Assembly (NCBI GenBank): GCA_946902875.1
Contig: OX336355.1
Span: 17,579,347-17,643,346 of the forward strand
Origin: Nematopogon swammerdamellus
Lineage: Eukaryota > Arthropoda > Insecta > Lepidoptera > Adelidae
Length of the DNA: 64,000 nucleotides
Direction of reading: 5' to 3'
Of the stretch, positions 53,491 through 62,318 are shown one piece after another (position 1 is the first letter of the stretch; every line of letters begins with the position of its first letter). Under the pieces are notes generated by a model. The model made no database searches. It was not told where the DNA came from and saw only the letters and a program-made list of their open reading frames with translations. The position numbers and the translations under genes are program-made.

Positions 53491-53816
53491 ACATACATTT
53501 CACACACGCTGATTCCCGACAATCGGGGTAAGCAGAGTAATCGGTATTGTGCTGCAAGAACTCTGGTAAATTACAGCACAACACCGACCACCATGTTTCG
53601 CAAAGTATTCGAACAAAATTCAATCGATGAAGCAACAAGTAAGGCACGAAGGCCCACCTGCTGCATGACTCGGTGGAAGTACCGTGCTAAGGTGAGAGAT
53701 GGCGAACCTGTCGCCCTTTAGCACGGCATCTTGTCCTTATCCCTTAGTCGCCTTTTACGACATGCATGGGGAGAGATGCAGTGGGGCTATTCTTTTTAAG
53801 TACCGGCCCCATACGG
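53491..53816 (-). repeat. SINE-C, full length, 12-bp TSD
   Basis: Minus strand from ACCGTATGGGGCCGGTACTT to CAGCGTGTGTGAAATGTATG. Flanked by a perfect duplication TACTCTTTCCAT (53479-53490 and 53817-53828), which defines both ends of the family. Confidence 0.9.
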
Positions 53817-53829
53817 TACTCTTTCCATT

Positions 53830-54440
53830 GCCGCAAAAATATGTTCAGTGGTTCCAGAGTTTACCTCTAACATACATACAGACACGTTTCCTTTTATAAG
53901 CAGTAGAGACTACTTATTTTGAAGTCACTTTATTTTTAAAGCCGCCTTCGCACGTCCAACCTTGAGTGCGGCTCCTCAAGATTCCTAGTCCGTGGCACCG
54001 TGGCGTTGCACAAACACTACGCTAACTTGCTTATTTTCTTTACCCGCTACAGACGCAGAAATAGTGAAAATAAATCGAAAATGATAAATATTTCGTAGAT
54101 TTATTCATCATGTTTTTCTCACCTACATAGTTTTCCCGGAAAAGCCATCCGTCATCAAGTTGGCTGTAGTAAATTAGATGAGTACATAAAAAATGAAATT
54201 CACGGAGGGAAGATAATATTCCGTTAACAGGTAAGTATAATTCCGTTATGAGGTTAGTATTGCATCAATGGATAGGTGGTTTAAAATATTATAGAGAATG
54301 TGGTAACCAGGCAACCTTGAAACACAGCAGCACTTATGTGTTAGTACATAGGTATATACATATAAAATCAAATGATTTTTTTTTTCGAGTCACATAATGT
54401 AAATTATACATTTCAATAATACGGTATTTTCATGTTAGGT
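53830..54440. other. Unassigned non-coding DNA
   Basis: No repeat match within the window and no coding frame recognised. Confidence 0.4.
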
Positions 54441-54449
54441 TGGTAACAG

Positions 54450-54545
54450 AGGGTCAGCATCGCCATCCAGCGTGGGTATGCCGCGAGTATGCTGGGAACA
54501 CTCAGCTCCATCCCCAGGCAAAATTTCAGTGAAATATTTTATATT
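54450..54545 (+). pseudogene. Retroelement C-terminal fragment (QRGNA-like)
   Basis: CAGCATCGCCATCCAGCGTG...GGTATGCCGCGAGTATGCTG reads as (S)IAIQRG-A-ASMLGTLSS; then TGAAATATTTTATATTGTTATG, the FYIVM-like end. A fourth, more diverged copy. Confidence 0.5.
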
Positions 54546-54664
54546 GTTATGTAAGTAGTTTGTTTAGCATTTTAATTTTGTATTCATTTTATATCAAATA
54601 AATCCTTTCTCGGTTGGTATCTATATTACAGAATCAATAAATGGCTAAATCAAAAAATATATTG

Positions 54665-55052
54665 GTCGGCCTCGATAGCTCAGTGGTGCAGACAGTCGAC
54701 TGTCGCTATTGATTGAAGCAACGCTGGGCCGGTCAGTACTTGGATGGGTGACCGCTCGACCGTTGGAGGCTGACCGTGGTTCGGATTCCACGTAAAACTG
54801 TAGGTCCTTTCCCTTCTTACCTTACTAGGTGGTAGGGTTCAACCCGCCCGGGTTGATACCACCGCACTGAATGAAACGTCGCGTCGGTCGAAACGGCTAT
54901 GTAAATAGTTTGTGTTTTCCGTCCAGTTCAGTGTAGCCGGCACGACCGAAGGGAAGCACTGACATGGCACCTAGTTCACCCGGTGTTATGGGCTGACATC
55001 ACGGATGTTGTAGGTGATGTAGCCAACCGTGTTAGTTTCCATTAAAAAAAAA
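54665..55052 (+). repeat. SINE-A, full length (reference copy)
   Basis: A box GATAGCTCAGTGGTGCAG (54675-54692); 5S-like stretch TTGAAGCAACGCTGGGCC then GTCAGTACTTGGATGGGTGA (54712-54757); B box GGTTCGGATTCC (54778-54789); GTAGGTCCTTTCCCTTCTTA; core TTACTAGGTGGTAGGGTTCA and GGTTGATACCACCGCACTG; body; tail GTTAGTTTCCATTAAAAAA. Confidence 0.85.
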
Positions 55053-55252
55053 TAGCGTTCTAATTTGTCACACCTTTAAAACTATTTGGTTATAAAATCA
55101 TTATTATTAAATACAAAAATAAATTTTATTGAACTGCTGAAACAGTTGCCCAACTTCCCTGCTTCAACCGACGCAACGGCGACCGTGTACAACACTGCGT
55201 GTAACTGAAATAACGTTTTCTTTACGAATTTTTAATATGAAAACTTATTTTT

Positions 55253-55606
55253 AGGTTTCCGTATCCCGTACGGAAGCCTATTACTAAGCCTCCGCCGTCT
55301 GTCTGTCCGTCCGTCCGTCCGTCCGTCTGTCCGAGGGCTGTATCTCTTGAACCGTAATAGGTAGCCCGTTGAAATTTTCACACAATATGTGTTACTATGG
55401 CGGATATAACAACAAATAATAAAAAAAAAAAGAAAATGTTAAAAATTGAGGGGGGCTCCCATACAACAAACGTGCGAAAAATCGATTAGTCACACTACTG
55501 AATAATAGATAGCGTCACAGGCATACATTGCATTGCTGAAAGACAAAAGATAGGTGGATAGATACGGAAACCTCCGTGCGCGAGTAAAACTCGCACTTAA
55601 CAGATT
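55253..55606 (+). repeat. Family-E repeat, full length
   Basis: AGGTTTCCGTATCCCGTACG, GTCTGTCTGTCCGTCCGTCC, AACCGTAATAGGTAGCCCGT, CACAATATGTGTTACTATGG, GGAAACCTCCGTGCGCGAG, ending CACTTAACAGATTTTT. Lacks the 'GGCGCCATCTA' part. Confidence 0.7.
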
Positions 55607-55851
55607 TTTTATATTTTCATTACATTGAAGGCTTAAAATGTCCTTAAAATAAAAATTCGCGTAACAAAAATTATTCAGTTTCACGTACACAAGGACCACT
55701 TTCAGTATTACATTTTCCGGACACTCTGTGTGTGTATCAATGGTGATTTTTTAAGGGTGATAAAAGTAATTTTTTGTTGTTATAAAATATAAAGATAACA
55801 TATGCATTGTACTTTATTTATTGGAGTTACCCTCATATTACAGTTAATGCA

Positions 55852-56244
55852 AAAACCGGCCAAGTGCGGGTCGAACTCGCGCACCGAGGGTTCCGTATCG
55901 CCATGTCATGGTTAACGCCACTCACGCCATCTATAACGTGTTATGAAATGCTTCATATTAGTTAAAATTCATGATTAGTTAAAATGCTTCATGCTCTATT
56001 CGGTAGATGGCGCGCGCGCATATAATTTTTGGGTTCTTCTATGGGAACCCCCTTGAAATTTTTTACTTGTTCTTATTTTGATTATTTGTTGTTATATCGG
56101 CCATAATAACACAGATTCTGTGAAAATTTCAACGGGCTACCTATTACGGTTCAAGATATACAGCCCTCGGACAGACGGACAAACAGACAGACAGACGGCG
56201 TAGGCTTAGTAATAGGGTCCCGTACCGGATACGGAACCCTAAAT
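55852..56244 (-). repeat. Family-E repeat, full length
   Basis: From AACCGGCCAAGTGCGGGTCG through GCGCCATCTATAACG..., CACAGATTCTGTGAAAATTT, a GACAGACAGACAGACGGCG tract, to CGGATACGGAACCCT. Confidence 0.75.
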
Positions 56245-56627
56245 TGAACAGCGTAAATATTTTATTATTTCATCACGTTGTGTTCGGTTTAGTTTGGCAC
56301 TGTGGGGAGATGAGGGTATAACTGAACATAACCGAATAATTGACAGATTTGTATTACGTGATAAATGTGAAATTTCCGGAAACGCCCGGTTAAACGCCGG
56401 GAAATGTCTGAAGGTTGTACAGGGCTGTACATCTACTTGTACCGGTTCTACATGTACACGTACAGAAAACATTTGCAAAATATACGACAGTACCTAATAA
56501 TGTTACCGAACAACACACTTTCTAGGGTTCCGTACCAAATTTTTTATTTTACAATTTGTCACTTAGGTAAAAGGAAAGATCGTGACTGATACGCGGGCTA
56601 AATATCCCGAATTGAAAGAAAGAACAT

Positions 56628-56905
56628 CTTGGTGAACTAGGTGCCATGTCAGTGCTTCCCTTTGGTAGCGCCGGTCACACTGAACCAGACGGAAAATACG
56701 GACTATTTATATGCCTGCTCCGATCGACCTTTCAGTCAGTGCGGTGGTGGCAATCCGGACAAGTTAAACCCTACTACCTGTAAAGGGACCAAATTTTTGC
56801 GTCGACCCCGAACCACAAGGTCAGCCTCAACAGTCGAACTGTCATCCGTTTAAGCTCTGACCGTGCCCGGGTCACCATAGCACCATAGCACCACGAACTA
56901 CTTAG
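56628..56905 (-). repeat. SINE-A/B-like, strongly diverged
   Basis: GGTGCCATGTCAGTGCTTCC, GTGCGGTGGTGGCAATCCGG, then GAACCACAAGGTCAGCCTCA...GTCGAACTGTCATCCGTT. Order as in SINE-A (-) but with many changes; an old copy. Confidence 0.6.
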
Positions 56906-56939
56906 GCTGGTTCTGTACATATCTGTATCTGCTCTGGCG

Positions 56940-57145
56940 GTCACTCTCTCTTTCTCTTTCTCTCTTTGTCTATCCCTCTCTCTCCCTCTCTCTCTCTCTC
57001 TCTCTACCTCTCTCTCTCTCTCCCTCTCTCTCTCCCTCTCTCTCTCCCTCCCTCTCTCTCTCTCCCTCCCTCTCTCTCTCCCTCTCTCCCTCTCTCTTTC
57101 TCTCTTTCTCTCTCGCTCTCTTTCTCTCTCTCTCGCTCTGTCTTT
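56940..57145 (+). repeat. 200-bp CT-rich tract
   Basis: Almost pure pyrimidine: TCTCTCCCTCTCTCTCTCCC-type units. Complementary in composition to the GA tract at 51584-51775. Not coding. Confidence 0.9.
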
Positions 57146-57708
57146 TTACGCAAATCTCTTCTTCTTTCTATTTATTTGCCACTCTCTTCTCACGAGTAAG
57201 ATTCGGGATTTTGATAAAACAATCTAATGGGTTCCATATTTGCCGACACTCCCCCAGCGGTAGGAAGCAAGGCGGGGTGGCGGAGGTGCGGTGGTGCTGG
57301 TCCGCTCGCGTGTAATCACGTCGCTAACTGAAACGTCAAGTCCGGTGTGCTGGGAATTAGCCTCCTCTACCTTCACGCCGCTTTTCTCGTTTTATGTTTC
57401 ATAGCATTGCCTGGGGCTCTGCTCGTATTAAAGTCTGATTTTAGAGCTGGCCCGATTTTCACTTTCGACCCCATTTAATTCGATAAGTGCATTTATTTCT
57501 ATTTCACGCGTTTTGCCCACGTTTCACAGTTTATACCTATTCTAAGTTTGAATTTGAAAACCGGGTATTTTTTTGTTTCCAATTTGTCGTGGACAGCCAA
57601 AATCGTTGTTCACACGCGGACAGAGGATTTCGCAACCATTCCCTTCTTACTTGAACGCAAGGCAAACGCAAGACCTTCGCTCATAAGAATGCAATTTACT
57701 CTTTAAGA
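57146..57708. other. Unassigned non-coding DNA
   Basis: Moderately GC-rich, no repeat match, no coding frame recognised. Confidence 0.4.
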
Positions 57709-57710
57709 TA

Positions 57711-59000
57711 CATAGGACACACTAAAAGTTTCCGGAATTGGTCACTTACATAAACAATATTTAAAAAGTAATTACAACATTTGAAAATGGAACTCTTTGG
57801 CTGTAGAATGCAGTTTGTTTTATCTGACTGTCAATTGTTTTTACATTGTGGCGCCATTTAAAAGATTGCGTGTCTACATTAGCATGGATTTAACCCGGGA
57901 AAATTTTCGTAGTATGATTTTCTACGATTTTAAGTGTAATTTGACAGCTCATCAGAGCCTCGCTCGGCTTCAATCTGCTTTTGGCGATGAAGCACCATGC
58001 AAGACGACTGTTTATTGCTGGTTTGCAGAATTCAAGCGCGGTCGTGTCAATCTCAGTGACGAATCTCGCGATGGCCGCCCGTTCACCGCTGTGAACAACA
58101 AAAACATCGATGCTGTGCGCCGCATGATGGAAACAGACAGGCATGTGACCTACCATGAGATTCGGGCATCCTTAGACATAGGCATGAGTCAAATACAATC
58201 AATCCTACACAAACATTTGGGTGTGAGAAAGCTGTGCTCGCGGTGGATCCCACACAATTTGACCGAGGCTCAAAAAACGCACCGCGTCACTTGGTGCAAT
58301 GCCATGCTTACCAGATTCAACGAAGGCGCTTCAAATTTGGTGTGGGGCATAGTAACAGGTGACGAAACATGGATTTATTGCTACGATCCCAAAACAAAGC
58401 ACCAATCCAGCGTATGGGTCTTTCAAGATGAGCCGAACCAACCAAAGCGGCGCGCGTGAAAAGTGCATCTAAGCGGATGATTGCTTCTTTTTTAATAAAA
58501 CTGGACACGTGGCTACTGTTGCTTTAGAGAATCGTCGTACCGTGAATAGTGACTGGTACACGACCATTTGTTTGCCGGAAATTATTGACAAACTCGGTAA
58601 AAATAACCGTAAACGCCGTATCATCTTGCACCACGACAATGCTAGTTCCCACACGGCCAGACAAACAAACGAATTTTTTAAGGTGAAAAACGTAGAACTT
58701 ATGAGCCATCCTGCATAGAGTCCCGACCTGGCACCTTGTGACTTTTTTCTGTTCCCAAAAATTAAGAACCAATTACGCGGTCAACGATTTTCATCACCAG
58801 AAGAGGCTGTCGAAGAATATGAAAAACACGTTTCTGAGGTCACCACGGAGGAGTGGCACAAAAGTTTTCAAAATTGGTTTAATCGTATGAGAAAGTGCAT
58901 TTACGCAAAGGGAGAATATTTTGAGAAACTATAAATTAATTTTTGACCTTTAATAGTATTTTATTCTTATTAATTCCGGAAACTTTTAGTGTGCCCCACG
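57711..59000 (+). mobile_element. mariner element, full length (1290 bp), inactive
   Basis: Terminal inverted repeats CACACTAAAAGTTTCCGGAA (from 57718) and its complement (58978 to 58994) extend outward with three transitions to 57711 and 59000; TA lies outside each end (57709-57710 and 59001-59002), the mariner target. The length is that of a complete element. Confidence 0.9.
57884..58934 (+). pseudogene. mariner transposase, frameshifted and with a stop
   Basis: Start MDLTRENFRSMIFYDFKCNL. Helix-turn-helix region: KTTVYCWFAEFKRGRVNLSD and ESRDGRP; WVPHNLTE-like WIPHNLTEAQK. Catalytic D motifs: VTGDETWIYCYD, ILHHDNASSHTA and SPDLAPCDFFLFP; the spacing of the last two fits D,D34D. The frame breaks near 58455 (before KRMIASFF-like sequence), and TAG at 58716 replaces the Tyr usual in HPAYSPDLAPCD. 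The end YAKGEYFEKL and stop at 58932-58934 are normal. Cannot make an active enzyme. Confidence 0.9.
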
Positions 59001-59027
59001 TATTATACTTCAAAATATTTCTTCGCC

Positions 59028-59160
59028 ATATACAACGTGTCCCAAAACTCAACGTCAAGCGGGAACCAGGGAGTAGGCCAGTTTATGACTACCCAGGGAA
59101 AAAAAAAAAAAAAATCAGACTCATTTGTTTTTTATGATATGAGCATTTTTTGAAAAACCA
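59028..59160. repeat. Dispersed repeat also at 13060-13205
   Basis: Begins ACAACGTGTCCCAAAACTCA, 28 bp past the mariner end. Nearly identical to 13070-13195. Confidence 0.6.
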
Positions 59161-59980
59161 GACCAGGTATCGGCCAGATACCTGACCGATTTTATAAGGG
59201 TCCCTGCCAGCGTCGATGTCAACGGAACCCTCAATACGACCAAAATTAGTTTTATTCGAGTATCTAAATTCCACCAGTGGTTAATTCCTACCATTAAATG
59301 GTTTTTTCCATCAGTTAGGTATATAGGTATATTTATTTATTTTTTATATTACTTTTATATTTCTATTAGTAATACAAATATTACTTTTACTAGTAAGTTT
59401 CGGGTATAATTTTACTACAGCCGCTGCCTTGTGTGTTAATAAAACGAATGAATGTCAATGTCACACAAAGTTCTTTCAGAGGGCTTTCCAAAAAACTGTA
59501 TTACGACGGCGCTATGATTCTATTTCTAATTCTAATTCGAATTCTAGGTCGAGTGCTCTATCTCTATCTCTATTACTTCTTATAAAAGGGTTCGCCTGTC
59601 TGTATGTATGTATGTTTGAGGTAAACTCCGGAACCACTGAACAGATTTTGATGCGGTTTGCACTAATGTAAAAGAGTAGTTCTTGAGGCTCACTATAGGA
59701 TATACAATCAAGCTAAATAGCAATAGGGTTGAGCAGTATCAAAGAAAGTATAGTATGAACGGAATTTAGTGTCGAATGGTAGTGCCATAGCCGACTATCA
59801 TTGTCTCCCTCTACGGAGACAAGCCATGCTGCATCGTCATAGCCCCACTGCGACGTTGCTATCGCTTACTCGCTCTCGCTTGCCTACCGATGACAGGAGT
59901 GAGAGAGAAAACGAAGATTTCGTCGGTCGCCCGATGAAGGGTGAGCGATTTCATGTTTATCTCTCGCTCCTGTCATCGGT
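59161..59980. other. Unassigned non-coding DNA
   Basis: Contains a Helitron-like phrase (GAACCACTGAACAGATTTTG, 59631) and an inverted CTCGCTCCTGTCATCGGT / ACCGATGACAGGAGTGAGAG pair (59885-59905 and 59962-59980). No coding frame. Confidence 0.45.
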
Positions 59981-60179
59981 TAGCCGTTTCGACCGACGTT
60001 TCATTCAGTGCGGTGGTACCAACCCGGCCGCGATAAACCCTACCACCTAGTAAGGTAAGAAGGAATCCGAACCACGGTCAGCCTCCAACGTTCGAGCGGT
60101 CACCCATCCAAGTACTGACCGCGCCCAGGGTTGCTTAATAACAGTCGACCGACCACACCACTGAGATACCGAGGCTGAC
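59981..60179 (-). repeat. SINE-A head and core with internal deletion
   Basis: Core side TAGCCGTTTCGACCGACG...CTACCACCTAGTAAGG is joined at 60062 to the head (AATCCGAACCACGG, GTCACCCATCCAAGTACTGA, GAGATACCGAGGCTGAC). The AAGGGACCTACAG stretch between is missing. Confidence 0.75.
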
Positions 60180-60204
60180 TAACGCTATAGTATTAAACTG
60201 AATC

Positions 60205-60236
60205 TACGGCGAGCGAAGCCGCGGGCAAAAGCTAGT
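60205..60236 (+). repeat. Helitron-like 3' end
   Basis: GGCGAGCGAAGCCGCGGGCA, AAAGCTAG, T: same terminus as at 52240-52272. Confidence 0.45.
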
Positions 60237-60565
60237 TTCACATAATTTTGTCCATGTTTGCGTCAGCTCTGGAAAAAATTGAATCTAGTTTGGTACTAGG
60301 GTTACAGAATATTGTAAGCGCAGAGTGCATTAACATAAGGAAATGGAAATGAATTTATATGAGGTCTATCGCGAATTGCTCTTCGATCCGACGCGCTGGC
60401 GGAATTCTCAATAGAAAGAAATAAGTAATATCTGAGCATTAAAAGTACAAGCGAAGTGCGGAATCAAGGGTGCCAACTATTTTCTGTACTATGCCTAAAG
60501 TTTCTAACGAGCTGAGATTTTTTTTTTATTTACAAAAATATGGAAATGGCATGTTTTTTATTGAA

Positions 60566-60660
60566 AGCGCGACATATGACGCCGAGCCACCCATAAGGTG
60601 TAACGATGCTCAAGGACAATTCGGCCGTATGCGGGGTTTGCGAATGTCATGCCGGCCTGG
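60566..60660 (-). repeat. Family-G LINE 3' end
   Basis: AAAGCGCGACATATGACGCC, ACCCATAAGGTGTAACGATG, GCGAATGTCATGCCGGCCTG. Confidence 0.55.
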
Positions 60661-60661
60661 C

Positions 60662-61183
60662 TAATTAAAAAGAGCTCTGCGACGTCACAAATAAAGCAGA
60701 GCTCTCCGCCGCGTCAGAAATTAAACAGTCTGCAGAGTTCTGTTTAATTTGACAAATTAAAAAGAGCTCTGCGACGGCGTCACAAATAAAACAGAGCTCT
60801 CCGGCGTCACACATTGAACAGTCTGAATAGTTCTGTTTAATTTGACAAATTAAACAGAGCTCTGCGGCGTCAGAAATTAAACAGTCTGCAGAGTTCTGTT
60901 ATATTTGACAAAATAAAGATAGCTTTGCTGCGTCACAAATCAGTCTGCAGAGTTCTGTTAAATGTGACAAATTAAACAGAGCTCTGCGGCGTCACAAATT
61001 AAACAGTTTGCAGAGTTCTGTTAGTTTGACTAATTAAACAGAGCTCTCCGGCGTTACAAATTAAACAATCTGCAGAGTTCTCTTAAATTTGACAAAATAA
61101 AGATAGCTCTGCGGCGTCACAAATTAAACAGTCTGCAGTGTTCTGTTTAATTTGACAAATTAAACAGAACTCTGCAGACTAAA
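60662..61183. repeat. Palindromic minisatellite, ~60-bp unit
   Basis: About 8 units of an alternation of ATTAAACAGAGCTCTGCGGC, GTCACAAATTAAACAGTCTG and CAGAGTTCTGTTTAATTTGA. The parts are near-complementary, so each unit can fold on itself (CAGAGCTCTG is a perfect palindrome). Not coding. Confidence 0.85.
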
Positions 61184-61185
61184 GT

Positions 61186-61474
61186 TACAATTCATCATTA
61201 GTTGAAATGCTTCATACCCTGTTCGGTAGATGGCGCGCGCGCATAAACTATTCAGTTTCTTCAATGGGAACCCCCGTGATTTTTTTTCTTATTTTTATTA
61301 TTTGTTGTTATATCGGCCATAATAACACATATTCTGTGAAAATTTCGACGCGCTACCTATTACGGTTCAAGAGATACAACCCTCGGACAGACGGACGGAC
61401 GGACAGACAGACAGACAGACAGGCGGCGGCGTAGGCTTAGTAATAGGGTCCCGTACCGGATACGGAACCCTAAA
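61186..61474 (-). repeat. Family-E repeat, lacking the tRNA-like end
   Basis: Starts in CATTAGTTGAAATGCTTCAT, GGTAGATGGCGCGCGCGCAT; CACATATTCTGTGAAAATTT; a GGACGGACAGACAGACAGAC tract; ends CGGATACGGAACCCT. Confidence 0.75.
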
Positions 61475-62290
61475 AATATCCAAACAGAAGTCGAACCCAG
61501 TAGGTTTGCACACAACCCACTGAGCGCTCTGCGGTCGTAGTGCAATCACAGAAAACAAGCATTGTTTTAATTCAATAACGCGCGGTCGTGTCCAGTTAGA
61601 ATGAATTTTTTCCCTGGGGCATCCCTTGCTCCTACTCACCCCGAGCGACGCCTACGTAACCCTGTCGTATAAAAGGCAATGCTTTGCCACACCCCTAACA
61701 CTAACTTCGAAGCCTTTCCAAGGAGTCCGCCTGTAAGAGAAAAAACCCGCGAAAACTCTGAGCTGAAGAAAATATGGTTTACTGCTTGTGACAAACTTGG
61801 TATTGAGGGGCATTTGTAAAATGTGTTTTTTGTATTATTTTAATTAATTTGTTTTATATATTTTTTAATTCGCCTTATAGTTTAACTAAAATCTGTGCAA
61901 AATATTCATAAATTGTATGATAGCTGTGATAATTGAATTTTAAAACTTATTATATATGAGAATAGCTGCTTGTTTAACAGTAATTACAATTTGAGTTATG
62001 AACAATATAAGTAAATACTAATTAGAATTAACATATATAACAAAATAATTTAAATCTGTGCTCATATCAGAAAGGTCCGTAGATCCTAGATATAGATATT
62101 TAAATTTTTTTTTTATTGAAATCTCGACATCCATAAGGTGACAAAACTACCCTCATGGACACTCGGTCATATGCGGGGTTGCGAATGCCACCGGCACTGT
62201 AGAGGGAAGATCTATTTAAATGATGTTCAAAGAATTTTCATCGTAATAACTATGATCACGCAATCATCTTCCATAATCATAATAACGTTT
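61475..62290. other. Non-coding, 5' region of natalisin
   Basis: AT-rich; holds a family-G LINE 3' end (62130-62190, -). A 5' exon and promoter of natalisin may lie here or further left; nothing could be assigned with confidence. Confidence 0.4.
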
Positions 62291-62306
62291 TTGTACTTTG
62301 TTCCAG
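62291..62306 (+). other. 3' splice acceptor before natalisin coding exon
   Basis: A pyrimidine-rich stretch ending TTGTTCCAG lies 12 bases upstream of the natalisin ATG. It implies that at least one non-coding 5' exon, and the promoter, lie further upstream. I could not place that exon. Identification rests on consensus only. Confidence 0.55.
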
Positions 62307-62318
62307 ATAAAAATAACA

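Noticed and set aside
56966..57199. Open frame rich in Ser/Leu/Pro
   Set aside because: Translation of the CT-rich microsatellite.
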